NCBI GenBank assembly: GCA_002397155.1
Contig: DGZR01000044.1
Coordinates: 41,885-60,027 of the forward strand
Source of the DNA: Firmicutes bacterium UBA4975
GTDB lineage: Bacteria > Bacillota > Proteinivoracia > UBA4975
DNA length: 18,143 nt
Direction: 5' to 3'
This document shows positions 4,976 through 11,961 of the stretch, one piece after another (positions within the stretch are counted from its first letter, which is position 1; each line of letters begins with the position of its first letter). The notes under the pieces are model-generated. The model ran no database searches. It had not been told where the DNA came from and was given only the letters and a program-made list of their open reading frames with translations. A program made the translations under genes and the position numbers.

Positions 4976-7150
4976 ATGGGTCAAAAATTAAAAAAGCGGC
5001 TCCTGGTCCTGCTCTTGATTTTTCTTGGGGCGATCATTGTCGGGGGCTCGTACCTGGTCCTTACTTACTTGAGCTTGGATCTCAACCGCCAACTGGAACA
5101 GCCCTCCCTTATCCTCGACCGGGAAGGGGAACAAGTAGGCCGCTATTCTTCGGAAATACGCCAAGTGGTGAGCCTGGAAGATGTTTCCCCCTATATCCTG
5201 AACGCCACGGTAGCCATTGAAGATTCCCGGTTTTTTGAACATTTCGGCCTCGATCCCCGGGGCCTGGCCCGGGCTCTTTGGCGCAACCTGAGCAAGGGAC
5301 GAATTGTCGAGGGGGGGAGCACCATCACCCAGCAACTTGCAGAACATGAGTACTTTCTCGGGGTCAGCGGTCCCGCCCGCACCCTGGGTAAAAAAATTAA
5401 AGAAGCCCTTTACGCCATCAAATTGGAACGCACCTTTACTAAACAAGAGATCCTAGAGCGCTACCTCAACCGGATTTACTACGGCCACGGCCGCTTCGGC
5501 ATCGAGGCTGCCGCCCAGTACTACTTCGGCAAGTCGGCCAAGGAGGTAAACCTCTCCGAGGCGGCCATGCTAGCTGGCATTCCTAACGGGCCGGCCGTAT
5601 ACTCATTGCGGGACCACCCGGATAATGCCCACGCTCGCCGCAACCTGGTCCTGGCCCGGATGGAGGAACTGGGCTATATCTCAAATGAAGAGCGTCGGGA
5701 AGCGGAAGAGCTGCAGTTGGTAGCGGCGCCCCCCAGCGAGAAAGCGGCGTTGGCCAGCCACTTTCGCTTGCGGGTGGAAAAAGAGCTGCGAAAAGTCTTG
5801 GCGGAAATCTATCCCTCTTCCAGCGACAAAGAGATCACCAATATGATCTACAATCAGGGGCTGACCATTCACACCACTTTGTCCCTGTCGGCCCAGGCGG
5901 CGGCGGAACAGGTGATGACGGAAAAGGGCCAGGCCCTGCGGGAACAAAACGCCAAGATTCAAGGGGTCCTGGTCGCCATCGATCCGGCGACAGGGGGGAT
6001 TACCGCGCTGGTGGAGAGCTTGGAGCTTTCGGGCACCTACCTGCGGGCTGACGCCAAGTACAATCTGGGCTCTTCTTTTAAAGGTATCCTCTACGCTACC
6101 GCTCTGGAGAATGGTTATACCGCCGCCAGCACTCTGCTCTGCACTGAAACCGCTTTTCCCAACCCCGGGGGCAAGCCAAACCCCTATGTGCCCAGTGATT
6201 TTGGCGACAGATACCACAACCGCCTTCTCAGGATCAGAGAGGCCCTGGAGGTCTCCTGCAATGTGGCGGCGGTGCGCCTGGGGGTGGAAATGGGCCTGGA
6301 CAAGTACCTGGCCATGACCGCCCGGCTCAATCCCCGCCTGGCCGACAACAATATCGGCGGTGCCAACATGCAGCTCCCCTTAGGGCCGATTGCCTCCCCC
6401 CTGAATCTGACCCTGACCTACGCCCCCTTCGCCAACGGAGGCTATTCCGTCGAGCCCTACACCGTCTCCTCGATCCAAGACCGGGACGGGACGACAATCT
6501 ACCAGGCCTGGCCCAAGCGGCTGCCGGTGCTGGAGCCCCAGCTTGCATACATCGTCACCGATATGCTGGGAGGGGTCCAGGGCATCAGCCAGGTCCCTTA
6601 CGCCGCCGGCAAAACCGGCACCAGCGACAACAGGAACACGGTCTTTGTCGGTTTTACCTCGGACTTGGTCGCTACTGTTTTCTTTGGCTTTGACACGCCG
6701 GCAGAGGCTACCAACCTGGGCAGCGCCGCCGCCGTGGCCGCCCCGGTGTGGCGGGAATTTGCCGCCCGCTTTTACGGGGATTCGCCCCCGGCGGACATCC
6801 CGCGCCCGCCGGGCCTGGAGGAGGCGCTGGTCTGTTCGGTAACCGGACAATTGGCGACCTACCTCTGCCCCGACACATACACCGAACTTTTTTTGCCGAG
6901 CACCGTTCCCCGGGAGTACTGCCAGCAGCATGCCGGCGATACTGTGGAGATCTGCCAGGCCACCGGCCTGCCCGCCAATCCTTACTGCCCCTTAGAACTG
7001 CGCCGGGCTGTCCCCCGGGAAGGGTGGATGCGCAACGTCCAGTGCTGGCTCCATGGCCCGGCCAATGAACCCTCTCCAGGGGAGGGTTTAGAAGAAGACG
7101 ACGGAGACGAAGAAGAAGAAGAGGAGGAGGAGGAGGAAGGGGGGGACTAG
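4976..7150 (+). CDS. Class A penicillin-binding protein (PBP1A-type transglycosylase/transpeptidase)
   Basis: 724 residues. Polymerises lipid II and cross-links peptidoglycan outside the membrane. One N-terminal membrane anchor (about 9-31). GT51 domain: AIEDSRFFEHFG 80-91 (catalytic E82), GGSTITQQLA 113-122, RTLGKKIKEA 135-144 and RYLNRIYYGHGRFGIEAAA 162-180. Transpeptidase domain: SSFK 366-369 (nucleophile S366), SCN 427-429 and KTGTS 546-550. After about residue 615 comes a tail with six cysteines (C620, C631, C649, C660, C671, C690), then proline/glycine and an acidic end with ten consecutive glutamates (712-721). Such Cys pairs outside the membrane suggest disulfides or metal binding. 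It is the only plus-strand gene in the window, divergent from pdaD and convergent with dinG. Confidence 0.93.
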   Translation: MGQKLKKRLLVLLLIFLGAIIVGGSYLVLTYLSLDLNRQLEQPSLILDREGEQVGRYSSEIRQVVSLEDVSPYILNATVAIEDSRFFEHFGLDPRGLARALWRNLSKGRIVEGGSTITQQLAEHEYFLGVSGPARTLGKKIKEALYAIKLERTFTKQEILERYLNRIYYGHGRFGIEAAAQYYFGKSAKEVNLSEAAMLAGIPNGPAVYSLRDHPDNAHARRNLVLARMEELGYISNEERREAEELQLVAAPPSEKAALASHFRLRVEKELRKVLAEIYPSSSDKEITNMIYNQGLTIHTTLSLSAQAAAEQVMTEKGQALREQNAKIQGVLVAIDPATGGITALVESLELSGTYLRADAKYNLGSSFKGILYATALENGYTAASTLLCTETAFPNPGGKPNPYVPSDFGDRYHNRLLRIREALEVSCNVAAVRLGVEMGLDKYLAMTARLNPRLADNNIGGANMQLPLGPIASPLNLTLTYAPFANGGYSVEPYTVSSIQDRDGTTIYQAWPKRLPVLEPQLAYIVTDMLGGVQGISQVPYAAGKTGTSDNRNTVFVGFTSDLVATVFFGFDTPAEATNLGSAAAVAAPVWREFAARFYGDSPPADIPRPPGLEEALVCSVTGQLATYLCPDTYTELFLPSTVPREYCQQHAGDTVEICQATGLPANPYCPLELRRAVPREGWMRNVQCWLHGPANEPSPGEGLEEDDGDEEEEEEEEEEGGD
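7091..7138 (+). repeat. Purine-only codon run encoding the acidic PBP tail
   Basis: From 7109 to 7138 there are four GAA, five GAG and one GAA codons in a row (Glu x10), preceded by EEDDGD at 7091-7108. The near-perfect trinucleotide repetition is a simple sequence prone to slippage in units of one residue. Read on the other strand it is a C/T-only tract immediately after the dinG stop. Confidence 0.8.
7147..7150. other. Shared palindromic stop CTAG of two convergent genes
   Basis: The four bases CTAG supply TAG to the PBP gene (7148-7150) and TAG to the dinG-type gene (7149-7147). The coding regions overlap by these four bases and leave no room for a terminator between them. Confidence 0.95.
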
Positions 7151-9603
7151 CCGAGAAAATCTTTGTGCCAAGCCAGCACTTTTCCGGCGGGCCCACTCAG
7201 CAGGGGACAGGGGGGCAGGGATTTGAGAAACCACCTGCCATAGGACCGGGTGACAATTCGCTTATCCAGGACCAGGACGACTCCCCTGTCCTGGCGGCTC
7301 CGAATCAGGCGGCCAAAACCTTGCTTAAAGCGAAGGACAGCCAGGGGCATTTGCATGGAGTAAAAGGGGTCCTTTCCCTGCTTCTCTAATTCCTCCATCC
7401 GGGCTTGGAAGACCGGTTCGTCGGGCACGCTAAAAGGCAAACGGGTTAGGATTAGACTACTGAGACTTTCTCCCGGCACATCCACCCCCTCCCAGAAAGA
7501 AGCGGTGGCCAAGAGAACAGAAGCCGTGTCCCCCCGGAACTTTTGCAGCAGTTGGTGCCGGGGCATGTCTCCTTGGCAGTACATGGCGATACCCTGTTGG
7601 GCCAGATCCTCCGCCAGGGCGGTGGCGGCGGCTTTGAGCAGGGCAAAAGAAGTAAAGAGAACCAATCCTTTTCCCCGGGTAGCCCGCAGCGACTCGCCGA
7701 TGATCGCGATTATTTTTTCCTGAAAGCCCCTTTCCGAGGGTTCGGGCAGATCGGTGGCGACCCCCAAGCGCACCTGCTCCCGGTAGTTAAAGGGAGAATC
7801 GTACTGCAGTTCCCGGACCAAGTCCCCCTCGAGACCCAGCCGCTCCCGGATATAGGCGAAACTGCCGTTGGCGGTCAGCGTGGCCGAAGTCAAGAGGGCC
7901 GTGGGCACTTTTTCCCAAAGATTTTCCTTGAGGACACCGCTGACCGCCAAGGGAGCGTAGCAAAAAACGGCCCGGGGACCCCGGTTGGCGAAAGCCAGTT
8001 CGGCCCAGCGGACCAGGGATGGGTCCCGACCCGCCAGGACCTCCTGCAAATCCTCACGCAATTTTGCCAGCCGAGCGCGAATGCCTTGCAGTTCAACGAC
8101 CTGGGCCAAAACAGGCTCAAAACTCTCGGGGCCCAGACCTTCCAAGCGGCGGCTGAGCAGGCCCAACCCTTGACCCAGGTCCTCCAGTAGGGGAAAAAGA
8201 GTGTCCGCCCGCGAGGCTAACCTCTGCCAGCCCAAGGAAGAAAGGGAATCCGCCGACAAACGCACCTTGTTTTCTTTTTTCCCCTTTTCCGCCAAGAGGC
8301 CTTCGGTGGCGGCGAAGAATTCGTCGACCTCCCCGCCGACGCGGATGGTCTGGAGAACCATTTGCCGCACCATCTCCAGAAGCCCCCTGATGAGTTCGCC
8401 GTCCAATTCAATTGAGGCGGCTATTTTATTTTCTAAAACTACCAATAGACCCCTGGCCTTGTTGGACCGGGCCGTGTATAAGCGGGCGAGCAGCCGGGTA
8501 AAGCCCAGGCGGGTCACCCGCCCCCCCAGCCAATCGGTGGCCGCCTTCTCCACATTATGTGCTTCGTCCAGGACCAAGCACTGGTATTCGGGGAGGATTC
8601 TCGCCTCCGCTCCTTTTTGCCGCAGAGAGATATCGGCAAAGAGCAAGCTGTGGTTAGCGATTAAGATTTGCGCCGCCATTACATCCTGCCTGGCCTTGTA
8701 GAAAAAACAGTCCCGATAAAACCGGCATTCTTGGCGCAGGCAGGTATCCCCTTCAGAACACACCTGGTCCCACAGGCTCCCGGGAGAAAAGGCCAAGTCG
8801 GAGCGGCTGCCCTCCCGGCTCGTCTTTTCCCAAGCCGCCAGGGCCTGGAGGGCGCTTTCTTCGCCTTCACCCCAGTCCTCTCCTCGCTCCAGTCGTTCTC
8901 TGAGCTTGCGCCGGCAGAGATAGTTAGTCCTGCCCTTGACCAGGATGGCGGAAAAAGAAAAGGGCAGGCTCTGCTGAAGAAGGGGGATGTCCTTATACAG
9001 CAGTTGTTCCTGCAGGTTGATGGTGTTGGTGGAGATTACCACCCTCCCCTTATTTTCCCTGGCCCAGCAGAGGGCGGGCACCAGGTAAGCCAGGCTTTTG
9101 CCCACCCCGGTGCCCGCTTCCGCCAGAGCGTGATTTTTGGCATTGAGGGCCTCGGCCAAGCTGACGGCCATTGCCACCTGCTGGGGCCGGCTTTCGTAAG
9201 CGGGCAGGGCGTCGGCGATCCGCCCCTCCGGCCCTAAGACTGCCGCCACAAAGTCAGGGGATACCCGGGCCCCGGGCACGTCGGAGACAGGCTCGGTTAA
9301 AGTGTAGGACCGGTCTAGATTGCCGCTGACAATGACATAGCCCACACCCTTTTTTGCCAGGCGGGCCGCCGCCGTGATATCGGTACCGGAAGGGAGGAGG
9401 GCCTCCCCGGGGTTGAGGGCGATTACCACCGTCCCCTTGCCCGGGAGTGGAATAACTTGGTCCAGTTCCTCCTCGGCCAGGACCCTAGCCCCCTCCAGGC
9501 CGGCGGCCCCCAGAACGGCTAGAAAAAAGCGGCGGAAGGGGCCGACCGCGTCAATTTGTCGCTGCAGGCTCGCCGCAAACTTCGGGGTAAGCCATTTATC
9601 CAT
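7147..9603 (-). CDS. dinG: DinG/XPD-type ATP-dependent DNA helicase with unusual N-terminal domain
   Basis: 818 residues. Superfamily 2 iron-sulfur helicase, 5'-3' on DNA, linked to repair and clearance of replication blocks. Walker A AEAGTGVGKS (161-170), Q-motif-like RPQQVAMA (139-146), cysteines suitable for a 4Fe-4S cluster (C230, then C282, C288, C293, C299), DEAH 346-349, then SFWEGVDVPGESL and QGFGRLIRS as late helicase motifs. Residues 1-138 are not the DEDD exonuclease found in many Firmicute DinG proteins (no DVETTG motif); they look like a small alpha/beta domain I cannot name. Start ATG 9603 has GGAGG eight bases upstream. A start at ATG 9672 with AAGGAG is also possible and would add 23 residues. 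The gene ends the htrA side of the wal cluster and overlaps the PBP gene by four bases. The 114 bases before it (9604-9717) hold no recognised feature. Confidence 0.88.
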   Translation of the reverse strand: MDKWLTPKFAASLQRQIDAVGPFRRFFLAVLGAAGLEGARVLAEEELDQVIPLPGKGTVVIALNPGEALLPSGTDITAAARLAKKGVGYVIVSGNLDRSYTLTEPVSDVPGARVSPDFVAAVLGPEGRIADALPAYESRPQQVAMAVSLAEALNAKNHALAEAGTGVGKSLAYLVPALCWARENKGRVVISTNTINLQEQLLYKDIPLLQQSLPFSFSAILVKGRTNYLCRRKLRERLERGEDWGEGEESALQALAAWEKTSREGSRSDLAFSPGSLWDQVCSEGDTCLRQECRFYRDCFFYKARQDVMAAQILIANHSLLFADISLRQKGAEARILPEYQCLVLDEAHNVEKAATDWLGGRVTRLGFTRLLARLYTARSNKARGLLVVLENKIAASIELDGELIRGLLEMVRQMVLQTIRVGGEVDEFFAATEGLLAEKGKKENKVRLSADSLSSLGWQRLASRADTLFPLLEDLGQGLGLLSRRLEGLGPESFEPVLAQVVELQGIRARLAKLREDLQEVLAGRDPSLVRWAELAFANRGPRAVFCYAPLAVSGVLKENLWEKVPTALLTSATLTANGSFAYIRERLGLEGDLVRELQYDSPFNYREQVRLGVATDLPEPSERGFQEKIIAIIGESLRATRGKGLVLFTSFALLKAAATALAEDLAQQGIAMYCQGDMPRHQLLQKFRGDTASVLLATASFWEGVDVPGESLSSLILTRLPFSVPDEPVFQARMEELEKQGKDPFYSMQMPLAVLRFKQGFGRLIRSRQDRGVVLVLDKRIVTRSYGRWFLKSLPPCPLLSGPAGKVLAWHKDFLG

Positions 9604-9717
9604 TTTCCCCACCTCCCTCCTCGCCCTTGGCCAAAAAGTAAAGAAAAAGATGTCTTTGGCAAGCAAAGGCATCAAGCTGCTCCTTTTCCCCGACCCCTCC
9701 TTGATCAGGAAGTAATC

Positions 9718-9885
9718 CTAGACTACCAGGTAAACTGGGGGGCGGGAGCAAAAGTCACAAAAATGGGGGGCCGTCCAATCAGTAAAGGAGACTTTTTCTA
9801 GGAGGTACAGATCGGGAGGCGCCTGGTAGACCTCGACAAACTCGTCGATAGCCTGGTCCAGGTGCTCCATGCAGACTACGTACAT
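9718..9885 (-). CDS. CxxH/CxxC small protein (BA_5709-like family)
   Basis: 55 residues. The sequence begins MYVVCMEHLDQAIDEFVEVY and ends HFCDFCSRPPVYLVV. CMEH (5-8) and CDFC (43-46) give the paired CxxH and CxxC motifs that define this family, which as I recall sits beside htrA and rlmH in bacilli. Four ligands in a small protein suggest a zinc-binding or redox site; no function is known to me. The ATG at 9885 lies 13 bases after the htrA stop with a GGGGGAT ribosome site, so it is probably co-transcribed with htrA. No membrane segment or signal peptide. Confidence 0.85.
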   Translation of the reverse strand: MYVVCMEHLDQAIDEFVEVYQAPPDLYLLEKVSFTDWTAPHFCDFCSRPPVYLVV

Positions 9886-9898
9886 GTCTTATCCCCCA

Positions 9899-11059
9899 TC
9901 AGCGAACCTCTAATTCGGCCAGGGTGACCTGGATATTGACCTTTTCCCCGCCCCGGACCACCACGACCTGAACGGTGTCGCCAATAGTCTTCTTGCTGAT
10001 GACCTGGCGCAGGTCCCTTAGGCTCTCTATGCGGCTGCCTTCCATTTCGATTATTATGTCGTCCGGCTTAATCCCCGCTTTAAAAGCTGGGCCGCCCACG
10101 GGGGTTTCCGAGACCAGGAGGCCATAATCGCTGCCCAGGTTATAGGCTTCGGCCAGGGCAGGGGTAATCTCGCCGATTGTTACCCCCAGCATCGGCCGAA
10201 TGACCCGGCCCTCCTTGATCAGGGATTCGCTGACGCTTTTAACCAGGTTGCTCGGTATGCTAAAGCCCAGGCCCTCGGCTTCGGTTATCTTTACGCTGTT
10301 GATTCCCACCACTTCGCCTTGGATGTTGACCAGGGGACCGCCGCTGTTGCCGGGGTTGATGGCGGCGTCGGTCTGGAGAAGGCCAAAAACCCAGTCATAC
10401 ACCTCAAAGGTGCGGTTAGTGGCGGAGATTATCCCCAGGGTGACCGAGCGTTGAAAATCCGGGCCCCCGGGGTTGCCGATGGCGATGGCGAATTCGCCTA
10501 CGGTTAGGCTGTCGGAATCTCCCAGCACAGCCCAGGGCATGCCTGTCACGGGTTCGATTTTAAGGACTGCCAGGTCGGTGCCGGGATCCTGCCCCACAAT
10601 TGTGGCTTCAGCCTCCTGGCCGTTACTCAGGGTAACCAGGAGGGAAACCGCCCCCGCCACCACATGGTAATTGGTCACCAGGTAGCCCTCGGGGCTGATG
10701 ATGACCCCGCTGCCATAGGCCGAAGGTGCCGCCGGCTGAACCCGGCCAAACCAATCCCGGGTCTGGGAAAAACGAGTCACCCCCACCACGGCGGGAAATA
10801 CCTTATTGACCGCGGCGACAATGGCCGTCTGCTGGTATTCCAGGTTGGGAACCGGGGTTGAATACTCTTCTCGGTAGTTCCAGGGTAATTGAGGGTCTGC
10901 AGAAGGCTGGTCACTATCTGCCGAGGGCAGAAGGTGGGGGAGCAGGGCGGGAAGACATAGTAGAACGATCAACCCCCCCAGAGCGGCAGCCCCCAAGAGC
11001 GCCAAAAACCGGCGCCAGGGGGACTGGCGATTGGCTTTTTCAGCATAGAATTCGTCCAC
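9899..11059 (-). CDS. htrA: Membrane-anchored HtrA/DegP-type serine protease with PDZ domain
   Basis: 386 residues, typical of Gram-positive HtrA. A short basic cytoplasmic N-terminus is followed by one membrane segment (about 18-40), a proline-rich linker, a trypsin-like domain (about 75-280) and a PDZ domain (about 288-380, starting RPMLGVTIG). The catalytic triad is visible: H132 in TNYHVVAG, D162 in GTDLAVLKIE and S239 in NPGNSGGPLV. It should degrade or refold damaged proteins at the outer face of the membrane. Start is GTG 11059 with GGGAGGTG eight bases upstream. It follows walJ by 59 bases in which there is a candidate promoter, and is followed by the CxxH/CxxC gene. An htrA homologue next to yycJ is the usual wal arrangement. 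Confidence 0.95.
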   Translation of the reverse strand: MDEFYAEKANRQSPWRRFLALLGAAALGGLIVLLCLPALLPHLLPSADSDQPSADPQLPWNYREEYSTPVPNLEYQQTAIVAAVNKVFPAVVGVTRFSQTRDWFGRVQPAAPSAYGSGVIISPEGYLVTNYHVVAGAVSLLVTLSNGQEAEATIVGQDPGTDLAVLKIEPVTGMPWAVLGDSDSLTVGEFAIAIGNPGGPDFQRSVTLGIISATNRTFEVYDWVFGLLQTDAAINPGNSGGPLVNIQGEVVGINSVKITEAEGLGFSIPSNLVKSVSESLIKEGRVIRPMLGVTIGEITPALAEAYNLGSDYGLLVSETPVGGPAFKAGIKPDDIIIEMEGSRIESLRDLRQVISKKTIGDTVQVVVVRGGEKVNIQVTLAELEVR

Positions 11060-11103
11060 TTTGGAAACACCTCCCGGGGCGTTTAATTTTTAAAAGCAAG
11101 GGA

Positions 11104-11133
11104 ATTGTATCAGAAAAACTATTTCACCTGCAA
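11104..11133 (-). promoter_or_regulatory. Candidate extended -10 promoter for htrA
   Basis: The minus strand reads TGATACAAT: TACAAT (11109-11104) with the TG-n extension. TTGCAG at 11133-11128, 18 bases away, is only a weak -35. It overlaps the end of walJ and lies 44 bases before the htrA GTG. Confidence 0.4.
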
Positions 11134-11916
11134 TACCGGGCCCGGCCAATGGCGGGGCAGGGCGGTTAAGTTGTGGTAAATCGGCTCCCCTTCCATCCCG
11201 GCCGCGGCCAAATGGGCGGTGACAGTGGCCAGAGCAATTTCTTGGCTGTTGTTTACTACGCTCAGATGCCCCAGGTGGACCCGGTTTACCCGCCCCCCTC
11301 CCGCCAGCTCCAGGAGCAGTCGGGCCGCTTGGCGGTTGGAAAGATGACCCTTGACCCCGGCGACCCGGGCTTTTAACGAGCGGGGATAGGGTCCCGACCG
11401 GAGCATTTCTTCGTCGTGATTGGCCTCCAGGACCAGGGCGGCGCAGGCGGCCAGGGTCCGGAGTACCCCTTCGCTCACGCAGCCGGTATCGGTGATAACC
11501 GCCCCCCGGCTCAAACCGGTATTGAAGAGGTAATTTACCGGTTCGATGGCATCGTGGCTGGCCGGCAGGGGCCAGATTTCCAGGTCATTGACAGTAAAAG
11601 CCGTGCCGGGAGAGATCAGGTTGATCCTGTCCTCGGGAATTGGACCCAGTTTTTCCCTGGACCCCAGCCAGGTCCCCGCCGTCAGATAAAGGGGAATCTG
11701 CAGGCGGCGACTGAGTATGCCGGCCCCGGAAATGTGGTCATTGTGTTCGTGGGAGAGTAAAATGCCCGTAATTTCGGCGGGATCAACCGCCGCAGCCTTG
11801 AGACAGGCAAAAATCCGCCTGCCGCTGAGACCCGCATCCAAGAGGAGGGAGCGGCCTCGGTTCTTGATTATGTACGCGTTGCCGCTGCTGCCACTGGCAA
11901 GGGATTGTATTTCCAT
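11119..11916 (-). CDS. walJ: WalJ/YycJ metallo-beta-lactamase-fold hydrolase
   Basis: 265 residues, matching YycJ length. The metallo-beta-lactamase metal motif is SHEHNDH at 55-61 (H56, H58, D60, H61), with further likely ligands H121 (ASHDA) and D143 (TDTGC). Family landmarks ASGSSGNAYII (7-17), LEANHDEEML (163-172) and KGHLSNRQAA (189-198) are present. Homologues are cytoplasmic, suspected nucleases, linked to cell-division and wall homeostasis in streptococci and staphylococci; the substrate is not settled to my knowledge. ATG 11916 has GGGAGG upstream. It follows murA after a 45-base gap that contains an intrinsic terminator, so its expression may depend on read-through. Confidence 0.93.
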   Translation of the reverse strand: MEIQSLASGSSGNAYIIKNRGRSLLLDAGLSGRRIFACLKAAAVDPAEITGILLSHEHNDHISGAGILSRRLQIPLYLTAGTWLGSREKLGPIPEDRINLISPGTAFTVNDLEIWPLPASHDAIEPVNYLFNTGLSRGAVITDTGCVSEGVLRTLAACAALVLEANHDEEMLRSGPYPRSLKARVAGVKGHLSNRQAARLLLELAGGGRVNRVHLGHLSVVNNSQEIALATVTAHLAAAGMEGEPIYHNLTALPRHWPGPVLQVK

Positions 11917-11937
11917 TTTTCTTTAGGCCTCCCTAAG

Positions 11938-11959
11938 CAAAAACGGGGCAAAAGCCCCG
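11938..11959 (-). terminator. Intrinsic terminator between murA and walJ
   Basis: On the minus strand CGGGGC-TTTT-GCCCCG forms a perfect 6-bp GC stem, followed by TTTTTG. It starts two bases after the murA stop codon and ends 21 bases before the walJ ATG. It is directional: the plus strand has no T-run. It should stop or attenuate the walR-murA transcript. Confidence 0.8.
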
Positions 11960-11961
11960 CC

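Noticed and set aside
5681..6217. Minus-strand open frame (178 codons) opposite the PBP gene
   Set aside because: No motifs and entirely inside a conserved PBP coding region.
7068..7088. Inverted repeat AACCCTC-N7-GAGGGTT near the 3' end of the PBP gene
   Set aside because: 7-bp stem but no T-tract on either strand and located within coding sequence; not called a terminator.
7164..7182. Short dyad GTGC...GCAC followed by TTTT just past the PBP stop
   Set aside because: Only a 4-bp stem inside the dinG coding region; too weak for a terminator.
7543..8190. Plus-strand open frame (215 codons) opposite the dinG-type helicase
   Set aside because: No recognisable protein features; a shadow of the helicase frame.
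2669..9675. Shared string TTGCTTGCCAAAGA near 2676 and near 9660 on opposite strands
   Set aside because: A single 14-base match without flanking similarity or inverted-repeat ends; treated as chance, not a mobile element.
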